NCBI GenBank assembly: GCA_001464165.1
Contig: LNEX01000431.1
Location: forward strand, 1 to 41,626
Length of the DNA: 41,626 nucleotides
Origin: a bacterium Ga0077546
GTDB taxonomy: Bacteria; Cyanobacteriota; Vampirovibrionia; Obscuribacterales; Obscuribacteraceae
Direction: 5' to 3'
Of this stretch, positions 9,130-17,416 are shown piece after piece; position 1 is the stretch's first letter, and the number at the start of each line of letters is the position of its first letter. The notes beneath the pieces were generated by a model. That model worked only from the letters and a program-made list of their open reading frames with translations. It was not told the origin of the DNA and searched no databases. Position numbers and translations under genes: made by a program.

Positions 9130-9279
9130 GGGAGAGAACATGCGGGCAACAAATCAAAAATTGAGTCAAGTCTCATTGGGCTGCTCACGGTTGCACCGAG
9201 CGCAGCCAATTCAACAAACCCAGCTAATTCGCCAAATTCGATCAAACCGACTGCACCTTACTCGGCGCAAAAACCAGCT
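9130..9279 (+). other. Out-of-frame start and signal peptide for the secreted protein at 9280
   Basis: A strong ribosome site (AGGGGAGAG) precedes ATG 9140, but that frame ends at 9325 and gives a basic, unconvincing peptide. In the frame of the following gene, positions 9157-9210 encode a hydrophobic segment ending IGLLTVAPSAA, a good signal peptide core and cleavage site, but no start codon lies upstream in that frame. Adding one A to the A5 run at 9156-9160 joins ATG 9140 to this frame, giving an N-terminus MRATNQKIESSLIGLLTVAP. So the true gene most likely begins at 9140 with a one-base loss here. Confidence 0.65.
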
Positions 9280-9927
9280 GTGGCTCCTGATCTATCGGCT
9301 ACTCCTTCATTGGTTGGGGCATTAGCTGGTCAAAATGCGCCAGCTGCTCCTCTTTCGCAGGCCGAGATTTGGGTGCGCGATAGGTTTAACCCCGGTGGCC
9401 AGAGTGCCGCTCAAATGCTGCAGGCGAAGAAGCACCCTGTCAAAGGGTTCTTTAAGGCAATTGCTAAGGGGACAGCTCAAGAGCTAGGAGCCAGCGCCCA
9501 CGACATGGCTCAAGATATGGTCTTCGTTTTTTCTGTCCAAGACATTGACCCCTATGATAAAACCAGAGCACCAAGCAACAAGCAATGTGTGGTGATGGAA
9601 TTCACCATGGTTGATGGCAGTACAGCATATTTGCACCAGTTTCCTGATGGTAGTTATGCCATTGAAAACGGCTTTGCTGATGGCACAGTTATGGTGCCCA
9701 CCAGTCCAACTAACTACATAATTAAATATCCCAATGGTGTCAATGGAACGGTCGTGAGACAGAATGACCAGATCACAGTTTATCGCCCAGATCACACTAT
9801 CACTACAGTGAAAAAAGAGCCATCAGGTAATTATCGAATCTCCAATAGTAAATTTGGTTATATGGGTGAGGCTCGCCCCGATGATACCGGCAACCAATAC
9901 GGCATAGGCGCTTGGAACTACCAGTAG
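9280..9927 (+). CDS. Secreted protein of unknown function (start region broken by a frameshift)
   Basis: The family is not recognised. The 215-residue frame beginning at GTG 9280 is only the mature part; the signal peptide and the real start at 9140 are one base out of frame (see 9130-9279). After a Pro/Ala/Ser-rich linker, the protein has a basic helical segment (KKHPVKGFFKAIAKG). A beta-rich region follows with repeated short units around 'DG' and 'PNG' turns (FPDGSYAIENGFADG, IKYPNGVNGTV, YRPDHTITTV), which suggests a small beta-repeat domain. GTG 9280 has no ribosome site, which argues against it as the start. The protein is probably exported to the periplasm or outside. It is followed 57 bases later by the potassium channel gene. 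Confidence 0.75.
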   Translation: MAPDLSATPSLVGALAGQNAPAAPLSQAEIWVRDRFNPGGQSAAQMLQAKKHPVKGFFKAIAKGTAQELGASAHDMAQDMVFVFSVQDIDPYDKTRAPSNKQCVVMEFTMVDGSTAYLHQFPDGSYAIENGFADGTVMVPTSPTNYIIKYPNGVNGTVVRQNDQITVYRPDHTITTVKKEPSGNYRISNSKFGYMGEARPDDTGNQYGIGAWNYQ

Positions 9928-9984
9928 ACTGCCAGTAGACGACCAGTGAAATAACAGTAAACAACAATTTAGCAGAGGTAAGAA

Positions 9985-10761
9985 TTGTCGTCTAAGCTGG
10001 CATCCTTAACACGAAGAACTTCCAGGCCTCTTTCTGGGTTTGGCTCCAAGCCACATTCAAAGCATTATTACGCTTTGCTCGTCAATGTTATGGTGCTTAC
10101 CTTTGTCGCGCCTCTAATTGACCATAGCGTTTTATCTCATATCGGCATAGCTGTTATTTTGCTTGGCGCTCTCGTGGTTTCGACCTTGTCGGTGCGACGA
10201 GAAGAAAAGTTTGATTGGGGGGCGATTGCTCTAGCTGTTGCTGCTGGCGTTGCCTGGTCTTTGGCATTTTGCAGCAACCTACCGCCGTTTAATACGGCCA
10301 ATTTTCAAATGCTTGCTCTGGTAACCATTCTCGCTTTTTTTATCTATATCGTGCGCATTATGGTGCTCGATATTCTTACCGGCGAGGTCAACTCTAATCG
10401 CATCTGTGGTGGTGCCTGTGTTTATATTCTAATCGGCTTTTGTTTTGCCTTAATTCATATGATGATTGCCATTGACAATCCGCATGCTTACAAGGACAAC
10501 CTTAAAGCTGATGAGACTTCAATAGAGCATCAAGAGCGCTATCCGATACTAATTTATTTCAGCTTCTGCACACTTTCTACCGTTGGTTACGGCGACGTGG
10601 TGCCACTGAGCCGTTCTGCTCGTGCTTGCTCGTGTCTAGAAGCCTTGTGTGGTCAGCTTTATTTGGCCATATTAGTAGCGCGCTTGGTGGGCATGCACAC
10701 TGCTGTAAAGGCAGAGCCTAAGCGTCTAGAAGCCGAACGCCAAATTGAGCATTCACTTTGA
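9985..10761 (+). CDS. One-pore potassium channel family membrane protein
   Basis: The selectivity filter is explicit: FCTLSTVGYGDVVPLS near residues 193-208, with TVGYGD as in K+ channels. About five hydrophobic helices precede the filter and one follows it, giving a six-segment, single-pore layout. None of the earlier helices carries the regular Arg/Lys spacing of a voltage sensor, so voltage gating is unlikely. No RCK/TrkA nucleotide-binding domain follows; the tail after the last helix is only about 25 charged residues. The start is TTG 9985, chosen because AGAGGT lies 6 bases upstream. The likely role is K+ flux or membrane-potential control (family knowledge). Confidence 0.88.
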   Translation: MSSKLASLTRRTSRPLSGFGSKPHSKHYYALLVNVMVLTFVAPLIDHSVLSHIGIAVILLGALVVSTLSVRREEKFDWGAIALAVAAGVAWSLAFCSNLPPFNTANFQMLALVTILAFFIYIVRIMVLDILTGEVNSNRICGGACVYILIGFCFALIHMMIAIDNPHAYKDNLKADETSIEHQERYPILIYFSFCTLSTVGYGDVVPLSRSARACSCLEALCGQLYLAILVARLVGMHTAVKAEPKRLEAERQIEHSL

Positions 10762-10790
10762 TTTGAAACACTATATTTGAATTTGCAGTT

Positions 10791-11918
10791 TTACTTAGAT
10801 AAGCTCTGCAGTGCACTTGGCGCACTTCCAGCTGTTTTGTTATTCTCAGCTACCAATGCCGCTTGTGTGTATTCTTTGAAAGCGTCGAGAATCTTGGTGT
10901 GGAAAGTTTCAGTGGCTGAAATTTGGCGACGAATGACGCTAGACTCTGGGGTTCCAGGCTGTATTTGAGCAGCACTGGCGTATAGATTTTTTAGCTCTTG
11001 GTCAATAATTTCGTCGACAATGTCGCAAGCCTTAGAAATAACATGCTCTGATGATCTTGCTGCTTCAGATGTTGAATCGTTAGCAGATCCATCTGTCGAA
11101 CTCTGCGTAGAACTAGAGGTTTTGCTTGGGCCATCGGCTGGTTGTTGGTAGCCTACTGCGACGTTCTCACCCAGTGTTGGAGCCTTGTCTTGGCTAAACA
11201 ACTCAGCTTCAGTCATGACCCCACTCGAAACTCTGATCAAATCGCCAAACAGCTCTTTAGCCAGAGGCGAAATTGAGCCTAGGTTGGTCGCTTCGCCGCC
11301 GATTAACCAGTTAATAGTGCCGCCACTAGCAGCGGTGCGTTCAATTTCCATGAGGTGAGGCATTTCATCTTCGCCAATTGATTCGTTGTCAAAAGCCATT
11401 ACCATGGATGAAGGCACGACAAAGATTGCAATTTTGCTATCGTGACCCCGTACAATCAAGGCCCAGTCTCTAGTTGTTAAGCGACACTTGTAAGTCTTGT
11501 CAACGGGCCGGTACCAGAGGTCCTCATCGCGTTTTTCGAATAATTTTGGCTTCTCATATGAGACATAAAGATTGGTGCCGACGGCCTTTTTATTAAACTC
11601 GTAAGAAAGCTCGACAAACTGCTCGCAGAGCAGGTCTATCCACTTGTTTACATCATCAAAAGCTGTGGCAGCTGCCGCTTGCACTTCTATGGGTTTCTCA
11701 ACATTGGCTGGAACTAAGCCATTGAGCCAGCGGCCAGTTTCTTGCCCACGCTTAGCTTTGAGGGCATTAAAGATTTCCTTTGAATTAGGATCTATCGCCA
11801 TATCGGGCGATAGTTCTTGAGCGCGCGCTCTAGCTTCTTGCATGCGCGACTCATCGGCCTCTTGGTTTCTTTTTAGTGCGAACTTGCCTGATAACCAAAG
11901 ATCATTAAACCGACCCAT
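10791..11918 (-). CDS. Protein of unknown function, paralogue of the gene at 24227-24922
   Basis: The 375 residues have no signal peptide or membrane helix. Residues about 85-230 form a domain: a helix (FDDVNKWIDLLCEQFVELSY), a strand, then CRLTTRDWALIVRG, IAIFVVP, MPHLMEIE, INWLIGG and a final helix ending LFGDLI. The same order of elements is seen in the 231-residue protein at 24227-24922 (RFSTSKLSLVVRG, IEFFIFA, QPLMVFE, ISWNVEG), so the two define an unnamed family. The C-terminal third is Ser/Thr-rich, then helical (VDEIIDQELKNLYASAAQI). It starts at ATG 11918 with GGCGGTGAAG just upstream, and is divergent from the Ser/Thr kinase gene with only 75 bases between. Functional association with the kinase is possible but unproven. 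Confidence 0.75.
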   Translation of the reverse strand: MGRFNDLWLSGKFALKRNQEADESRMQEARARAQELSPDMAIDPNSKEIFNALKAKRGQETGRWLNGLVPANVEKPIEVQAAAATAFDDVNKWIDLLCEQFVELSYEFNKKAVGTNLYVSYEKPKLFEKRDEDLWYRPVDKTYKCRLTTRDWALIVRGHDSKIAIFVVPSSMVMAFDNESIGEDEMPHLMEIERTAASGGTINWLIGGEATNLGSISPLAKELFGDLIRVSSGVMTEAELFSQDKAPTLGENVAVGYQQPADGPSKTSSSTQSSTDGSANDSTSEAARSSEHVISKACDIVDEIIDQELKNLYASAAQIQPGTPESSVIRRQISATETFHTKILDAFKEYTQAALVAENNKTAGSAPSALQSLSK

Positions 11919-11951
11919 GTCTTCACCGCCTGTTTGTTGAAAAAGCTAACT

Positions 11952-11957
11952 TATAAT
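11952..11957 (+). promoter_or_regulatory. Probable -10 element of the kinase gene (divergent promoter region)
   Basis: A perfect TATAAT lies 37 bases upstream of the kinase ATG, inside the 75-bp divergent spacer. No good -35 hexamer is visible at 16-18 bp (CTGTTT is the nearest). The reverse complement offers a TATTAT in nearly the same place for the opposite gene, so the two promoters probably overlap. A ribosome site AAGTAAGG follows just before the ATG at 11994. Confidence 0.5.
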
Positions 11958-11993
11958 ACACTTAACTGGCCCTATAAGAAGTAAGGTTTAATA

Positions 11994-13991
11994 ATGGAAG
12001 ATGACGGCACCAAAAAAGTCAGTATTGAAAAGAAATACTGTCCGCAGTGCTTTCAGCAGTACGAAGGGTTCATTGAAAACTGTCCGGCCGACCAAACGGT
12101 CTTGCGTGGGCCGAAGAATGACCCCTGGATCGGTAAAACTTTTGCTGACCGCTACATAGTTGAGTCTGTTCTGGGTCTAGGCGGCATGAGTGTCGTCTAC
12201 AAAGCAAAACATAAATTGATGGATCGTACTGTCGCCATTAAAATGCTACACAATGTTTTGAAGCAAGATGTAACGGCACTTGAGCGCTTTAAATTAGAGG
12301 CGCAAGCATGTAGTTTGCTTAGTCACCAGAATGTCATTACTGTTTACGATTTCGGCGTAACACCAGATGGTGAGCCGTTTTTCGTTATGGATTGTCTTGA
12401 GGGCGAAAGTCTAAAAGACCTAATCGAGCGTAAAGGCCGTATCGCTTTTGATCGAGCCCTGTCACTATTTAAGCAAATTTGTGAAGGACTCGAAGCCGCT
12501 CACAAGCGCGGCATCGTCCATCGCGACCTGAAACCGGCCAATGTTATTGTCACCAAACAAGACGATGGTTCTGAACATGTTCGCTTGGTTGATTTTGGCA
12601 TTGCCAAGATGCTTAAGCAAGACGGTCGGCAGCAGCAGCAGCTGACCAAGACCGGAGAGGTTTTTGGTAGCCCCATTTATATGAGCCCAGAACAGTGTCT
12701 TGGCAAAGATATCGATGCCCGTTCCGACATTTATGCACTTGGTTGTCTGATGTATGAAACTCTTTCGGGAGAGCCGCCATTTCTTGGTTCTGGCTTCCTC
12801 GAAACTATGAATATGCACGTTGGCGATAAGGCCAAGCCTTTGACTGAGGTCGTGCCTGATGCCAATCTGCCGGTTGAGTTGGTTGAAGTAATCAACCGCT
12901 GTATGGAGAAAGATCCGGACCGTCGCTTCCAGAATGTTGGAGAAGTGCGCGATACTTTGGTTTATATTACTACGGCCCTGCTCGGCTCTAGTCGTACACA
13001 TATTTCGAGTATTAGTGCTGCTCGCCCTTCAGTTTCACCACCAGCAAAAAAAATTCCTATAGCAACAATTATAGCTGCTGTTTTCGGTTTGCTTTTTGTT
13101 GGCGTGCTTGCTTTTTCAATACTTTGGCCCGGTCCTGAAGATGATCGCGGCACCCCGTTGAATAAAATTGCATGGCAATTAACTCTTGCAGAAGTAGATG
13201 AAGCAATTAAGCGCAAAGATTATGCGACGGCAGAAAGTAAGCTCATTTTTGCTGAATCAAAAGCCCGCACATTTGGCGACAATAGAGCGCGTTTGATGGG
13301 CACATTGAAATCCAAAAGTGACCTCTACGACAGCTGGGAAGGACATGCTGAAGCCCTAGAGAAGACCAATCGCGAAATCACAGAGATTGAATTATCTAGG
13401 GTTAGTGCAGATGCAAAAACACTGGGTGCGATGCTTGATGAAGTTGGTGCTCCAACAAATTCTTCTGTGCAAGAAAGCCAATCGCGGCTGCGCTTTGAAG
13501 CACAAATTCCAAGAATACTTTCTACTGCCGTTAAGTTGGCAGGCAGAAGTATGTGTATAGAAGAAGATGCTCTGTTAACCAAAGCCCTTGCTGTATCAAA
13601 GAAAAAGCTGGGTAAAGACTCAGTGCAAACAGCTAAGATTTCTTCTCTCTTGGCCGACTGCTATTCTGATCAAAGAAGATTCGATCAAATGCGTCCTTTG
13701 CTTGTTGCAGCAGTGGAAGTTTATAAAAACAAGTCTGATGTTTATCCAGCGGAGTACGCTCGGTCACTAGCAAAGCTCGGGCAGTTCGATGTTGATCGCA
13801 CAGATCTGGCTAAGGCTAGCCCTGAATTAGAAGAAGCATTGAAAATTGCCCGTTCGCTTAAAGGCAATCCTGAAGTGCTAATTCTTTGTCTGCGCAGCAG
13901 TTGTGATTTTTTCAATCAGACTGGCAAAAAAGCTGAGGCAGATGCTTTGCGCAAAGAGGCAGATGCTCTAGAGAAGCAAATTAAGAACTAG
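11994..13991 (+). CDS. Membrane Ser/Thr protein kinase with zinc ribbon and C-terminal helical repeats
   Basis: Domain order: a short zinc ribbon (CPQC at 16-19 with Cys30), a Hanks-type kinase domain from about residue 54 to 325, a Pro/Ser linker, one membrane helix at about 353-377, and an outer region of about 285 residues with TPR-like helices. Kinase motifs are complete: LGLGGMSVVYKA glycine loop, VAIK lysine, IVHRDLKPANV catalytic loop, LVDFGIAK and YMSPEQ. It should be an active eukaryotic-like kinase that senses through its external helical repeats. The outer region has units such as ALAVSKKKLGKDSVQTAKIS, typical of TPR modules. The start at ATG 11994 has a good ribosome site. No phosphatase gene is adjacent. 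Confidence 0.94.
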   Translation: MEDDGTKKVSIEKKYCPQCFQQYEGFIENCPADQTVLRGPKNDPWIGKTFADRYIVESVLGLGGMSVVYKAKHKLMDRTVAIKMLHNVLKQDVTALERFKLEAQACSLLSHQNVITVYDFGVTPDGEPFFVMDCLEGESLKDLIERKGRIAFDRALSLFKQICEGLEAAHKRGIVHRDLKPANVIVTKQDDGSEHVRLVDFGIAKMLKQDGRQQQQLTKTGEVFGSPIYMSPEQCLGKDIDARSDIYALGCLMYETLSGEPPFLGSGFLETMNMHVGDKAKPLTEVVPDANLPVELVEVINRCMEKDPDRRFQNVGEVRDTLVYITTALLGSSRTHISSISAARPSVSPPAKKIPIATIIAAVFGLLFVGVLAFSILWPGPEDDRGTPLNKIAWQLTLAEVDEAIKRKDYATAESKLIFAESKARTFGDNRARLMGTLKSKSDLYDSWEGHAEALEKTNREITEIELSRVSADAKTLGAMLDEVGAPTNSSVQESQSRLRFEAQIPRILSTAVKLAGRSMCIEEDALLTKALAVSKKKLGKDSVQTAKISSLLADCYSDQRRFDQMRPLLVAAVEVYKNKSDVYPAEYARSLAKLGQFDVDRTDLAKASPELEEALKIARSLKGNPEVLILCLRSSCDFFNQTGKKAEADALRKEADALEKQIKN

Positions 13992-14045
13992 CGCGATTTA
14001 TTAGCTTCTGCTTTAGGCGCTGATGGCAAAAGTAAGGAGCATTGT

Positions 14046-14494
14046 ATGATTGTCACCCGTTTGCTTGGACTTTGTGTCAGCCTATTGATTGTCACATCGT
14101 TGTGCTCGCCGACTCGCGTCTATGCACACTCACCCCTGCACTCGCTGGATGCAACTTATGTGCCCTGGGGAGTGGATGAAGATGAGCTTATTGGACTGAA
14201 GATACATTGGGCTTTGATGCAGTGGAATCTAGAGTCTTTTTCGTTGACTATAATCGTCCGAAATTCGGCCGTCCAGGCTTCACCGTTACTTTCGCCGATG
14301 GCAAGATAGTGGCGATCAAACGCCTTTTCATTGACGGTGGCGGTTGCCACATTGTCGGACCAGTTTTCAAAACAAAAAAGGAAGCTTTGAACTTTGTAAT
14401 TGAGGGTTTGTCAAAGCTGACTAACCGCAATGCAAAAGACGAAGCGAGATTGAAGGAAGCTCGTAAAAGGCAGATTGCCTTGGATAGCAAGTAG
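14046..14494 (+). CDS. Small secreted protein of unknown function, coding frame broken near 14200
   Basis: ATG 14046 has a strong AAGGAG site and begins a clear signal peptide (LLGLCVSLLIVTSLC ... RVYA), followed by VPWGVDEDELIGLK. That frame then loses protein character and ends at 14309. From about 14201 another frame, with no ribosome site of its own, continues with TLGFDAVESRVFFVDYNRPK, then FTVTFADGKIVAIKRLFIDG and a charged C-terminal helix ending at 14494. Adding one base between about 14195 and 14207 joins the halves into a 149-residue exported protein. The second half shows a compact alternating beta/alpha pattern. The family is not recognised. A one-base assembly deletion is the simplest reading; a real mutation or frameshifting is possible. 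Confidence 0.65.
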
Positions 14495-14515
14495 TACATA
14501 CAATGCTGTCTCCAC

Positions 14516-15088
14516 TCATTGAGCGTGGCGCAGCCGGGCCAACACTTCTTTGGAAAAACCGCTCTGCGAGCGGAATTGGCTTGAATCCAGACTTGAGCTA
14601 GACTGACTCTTGCTATAGGTGGCAGCAACGGGAGTGCTTTTAATTGTGGCTAGAGCAGGGGCTGTAAAAATATTCTGCTTGGCGATTGGTGCTCTGGGTG
14701 AGCCGATTGGACGCGCGGGAGCAGCCGCTGTCGGTGTAAGACCACCCATTTTCACTTGATTCAAGGGTCGCAAATTCTTTTGAGCAGAGATATTTGTCTG
14801 GAAGCCTGAAGGTGTTAGGTGATTGGACATCATTCGTACCGAATGGTTGCCGCCAGATGATGAACCTGGGACTGGGCCAATGGGGATAACAAAGTCTTGC
14901 GCCTCGTCATTACCATGACGTAAATCTCTTACCCGTGGTCGCTCATCGGTAATCTGAACATTCAGGGGTGCCTTGAACCATCCTGCTTGTTGTAGCTGGC
15001 CTTTTCTCAAGGTGACTGATTGCTGCGCACTGGCTGGATTGGCGCAACCTAGAAGAGCTAACACAGCCAATGTAGTAAGAGTTTTTAT
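14516..15088 (-). CDS. Exported or lipoprotein of unknown function, apparently starting at ATA
   Basis: The frame is open back to 15301, but the upstream part is not protein-like. At 15086-15088 an ATA codon sits exactly 7 bases after a clean AGGAG ribosome site, and the residues after it form an ideal signal sequence: KTLTTLAVLALLGCANPASA. The LLGC could be a lipobox, or cleavage could follow ASA. No ATG, GTG or TTG stands at the position the ribosome site predicts. The mature protein of about 170 residues is low in complexity, rich in Pro, Ser, Ala and Gln, and probably disordered, with a short helix at the end (SKEVLARLRHA). No family is recognised. ATA may be a true rare start, or an ATG altered by mutation or sequencing. 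Confidence 0.65.
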   Translation of the reverse strand: MKTLTTLAVLALLGCANPASAQQSVTLRKGQLQQAGWFKAPLNVQITDERPRVRDLRHGNDEAQDFVIPIGPVPGSSSGGNHSVRMMSNHLTPSGFQTNISAQKNLRPLNQVKMGGLTPTAAAPARPIGSPRAPIAKQNIFTAPALATIKSTPVAATYSKSQSSSSLDSSQFRSQSGFSKEVLARLRHAQ

Positions 15089-15339
15089 GGTGCGTCTCCT
15101 GGGAGTGAGTTTACAGGATAGCTTTGATGACAAGTGGTCGATACGGGGTTTACCCTGAAATTGCACAATTTGAGAGGTTGCCTGGTGAGTGCAAAATCTT
15201 TGTTTGCGAGGCACTTGTGATTTTCTCAATTTGTCTGTGGGTAAGTAAATCCTCGACGACAAAGTGCTATCGTAACCCTGAATCGGAAGGTAAAAAAACA
15301 ACAGATGAGATTCATAGAGTTCATTTCTATCAATTCAAA

Positions 15340-16383
15340 ATGGCACTAAAGTGGACGACTATTACAGTAAGTCTAGCCTTGACCGCTCTGCTTCTTAGCG
15401 GCTGTACAGGGCTTGACTTTGGCTCGCATGAGCCGAAGTCTGACAAAGATGTATCAACACCAGCGGCTGACAAATACTGGCCGCCGCCACCGATGATGGA
15501 GGTGCCGTTGCCATCACGCGAACGGTTGAAAGCAGCGGGTCTGCCACCACCGCCACCATTTTTCGTGCCACCACCTTCGAAGTCTGTAAAAGCGAAAGCA
15601 AAGATTAGCAAGCCTGTGCAATTTGCCAAAAGAAAACTAGATGGTGTAACGTTCTATCTTACTACTGTCGATGTGACTGACCCGGACACGTTTATCTCGA
15701 TTCTGCTACCACATGACGTTGACTTGGCAAATACTGCCACCATAGATCATGGTGCTGAAATATTCGATAGTTATGTCGCACAGCATCACGGAGCTGTGAT
15801 GCTCAACGGCACTTTTTTCAGTAAAGACAAACAGCAACGAGTGATGGGAAATCTCGTGGCTGGTGGTAAATTCATGAAGTATAGTCAGTGGGAAAATTAT
15901 GGTACTACTCTTGGTATTAAGTTAGGCAACGACATGGAGATGGTAACAGCGCGGGCAGAAGGACAACCACACTGGGATCAGCACTGGTTTTCTCTAACTT
16001 GTGGTCCGCGACTGCTTCGAAATGGAGAAATCTGGGTCTATCCGGACATTGAAGGTTTCACTGATTCACACGTACTCACTATTGGTCCAAGGCAAGCAAT
16101 TGGCTTTTCTCAGTCGAGAGAAAAACTCTATCTGGTGTCATTTATAACCAGTTTATCTCTAGAACGCGCCGGTACGATGATGAAAAAAATTGGCTGTTAT
16201 GAGGCCATGAATCTAGATAGCGGAGCGTCGCGCGCACTGGCACACGACGGCTCGATTTTAATTCATGCGGGGCGACCACTAACCAATGTCATCATTGTCT
16301 ATGACAAGTTGCATCCCGCTCCTCAGGCACTTGTTAAATCCTGGCAGAAATTTCAAATAACTGGCAAAGTAACATCTGAGTAA
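15340..16383 (+). CDS. Phosphodiester glycosidase (NAGPA-domain) family lipoprotein
   Basis: ATG 15340 opens a lipoprotein signal peptide with the lipobox LLLSGC; the open frame upstream of it is not convincing. A Pro-rich linker (PPPPPFFVPPP) then leads to a domain of about 240 residues. Its features match the phosphodiester glycosidase fold seen in exopolysaccharide-associated proteins: the VMLNGTFFS motif (usually NGG.F), TCGPRLLRNGE, GPRQAIGFSQ, and a MNLDSGASRALAHDG motif with the conserved Asp-Ser-Gly. The substrate is unknown; enzymes of this family remove sugar-phosphodiester caps or act on cell-surface polymers. The protein is probably anchored in a membrane facing the periplasm or outside. 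There is no clear ribosome site before 15340, so the exact start is less sure than the family. Confidence 0.82.
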   Translation: MALKWTTITVSLALTALLLSGCTGLDFGSHEPKSDKDVSTPAADKYWPPPPMMEVPLPSRERLKAAGLPPPPPFFVPPPSKSVKAKAKISKPVQFAKRKLDGVTFYLTTVDVTDPDTFISILLPHDVDLANTATIDHGAEIFDSYVAQHHGAVMLNGTFFSKDKQQRVMGNLVAGGKFMKYSQWENYGTTLGIKLGNDMEMVTARAEGQPHWDQHWFSLTCGPRLLRNGEIWVYPDIEGFTDSHVLTIGPRQAIGFSQSREKLYLVSFITSLSLERAGTMMKKIGCYEAMNLDSGASRALAHDGSILIHAGRPLTNVIIVYDKLHPAPQALVKSWQKFQITGKVTSE

Positions 16384-16438
16384 ACAGCGACTGGGTATAA
16401 CCTGGGAAAGTGCTCTGATTTTTGGGTGAGGTGTACTC

Positions 16439-17356
16439 GTGGGAAAAGAGGATCTCAAGGACCAGTTGCTGTTGATTGCTCGAGTCGGTCTGTCGCTGGC
16501 GCTGTTAGTGATAGTGATGGTGGCGGGGCTCGTGTTGAGCAAGAAGCTGATTCCCGATTTGAATCCATTTCTCGTCCTAGTGACTGCATTTGGCACTGCC
16601 GCCGGCACTTTCATCGCTTTTCCAAAAGTTGTAGGACGCCAGCGAATCACAAGTGCCACGCCCGCGAAGTTTGCTATAAGTGAGGATTTTAGCGTCCCTG
16701 AAAACGTGGTGCCAATTGCGCTCCGAGAGTTGGGGATTTCTATAGATTCCGTGCACTTTGCAGGCATGACCGGGATCAATCTCTTGGAAAAAGATGCAAG
16801 ATCGGCAGAGTGGCAAACCAACGGAGGAGACATTGTCATTCTGCGTTTCTTCCCAGAACCAACTCGAAACCCAGTCCCACTGGGCGATACTAGTGGTGTG
16901 CGCGAACAGTACAAGGACATGGTGGCGCAGCAGGGGGCCGCTATGATTGACCTGGATATCCTTCCCTACAAAGGCATCCCCTGTATGGAGATGATTTCCA
17001 AGACCAGGATGGAAGCCCATGGCATGGCGTACGCTGCCTCTGCAACCCTGATGTTGCACGACTTTTCATTTAACATCGCCTTTCACTCGCCTGAGCGCGG
17101 TATTACTGGATTTCGCGATGCAATTGTGGCCGACAAGTTTCTCGCGAAGTATGCAAGCACGCAGGAGTTTGAGGCTGCTTTTTACGACAGGTCGTCGAAC
17201 CCAGATGCGGCACAGCGCAATCGTTCTGATGATGAGTGCTATGACGTCGACTTCCCTGACCACCCACTGAGCCGCTGTCGCCAATTCTTGCGAGACCTTC
17301 GTACCCACATCGTTATCATGCCCGAAGTCAGAAACGCCAGGCCCTGCCAGATGTAG
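16439..17356 (+). CDS. Membrane-anchored protein of unknown function
   Basis: The 305-residue protein has two hydrophobic segments at the N-terminus (VGLSLALLVIVMVAGLVL and FLVLVTAFGTAAGTFIAF), then a soluble region of about 230 residues with no family that I recognise. The soluble part looks folded: PVPLGDTSGVREQYKDMVAQ, AMIDLDILPYKGIPCMEMIS, AYAASATLMLHDFSFNIAFH. The last of these resembles the beta-hairpin pattern of small lipid- or stress-related domains, but no name is justified. The C-terminus contains several Cys (DDECYDV, LSRCRQF, ARPCQM). It starts at GTG 16439 after a GGTGAGG site. It follows the glycosidase lipoprotein by 55 bases on the same strand and may be cotranscribed. Confidence 0.75.
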   Translation: MGKEDLKDQLLLIARVGLSLALLVIVMVAGLVLSKKLIPDLNPFLVLVTAFGTAAGTFIAFPKVVGRQRITSATPAKFAISEDFSVPENVVPIALRELGISIDSVHFAGMTGINLLEKDARSAEWQTNGGDIVILRFFPEPTRNPVPLGDTSGVREQYKDMVAQQGAAMIDLDILPYKGIPCMEMISKTRMEAHGMAYAASATLMLHDFSFNIAFHSPERGITGFRDAIVADKFLAKYASTQEFEAAFYDRSSNPDAAQRNRSDDECYDVDFPDHPLSRCRQFLRDLRTHIVIMPEVRNARPCQM

Positions 17357-17416
17357 GCTTAGTCGCCGGTTTAGGGAAGAAATGATCTCTATCGCTATCC
17401 AAGACTCAATGCTGAA

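Noticed and set aside
12465..13001. Minus-strand frame of 178 codons
   Set aside because: It lies wholly antisense to the Ser/Thr kinase domain and has no ribosome site or protein-like composition.
15089..15301. N-terminal extension of the minus-strand exported protein up to an ATG at 15301
   Set aside because: The extension would place the clear signal peptide about 70 residues inside; composition is not protein-like and a perfect ribosome site lies just before the ATA.
15124..15339. N-terminal extension of the glycosidase lipoprotein
   Set aside because: The extra 72 codons have no ribosome site and would bury the signal peptide and lipobox inside the protein.
16279..16920. Minus-strand frame of 213 codons
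   Set aside because: Antisense across the glycosidase tail and the membrane protein; both plus-strand genes have signal or membrane segments and ribosome sites.
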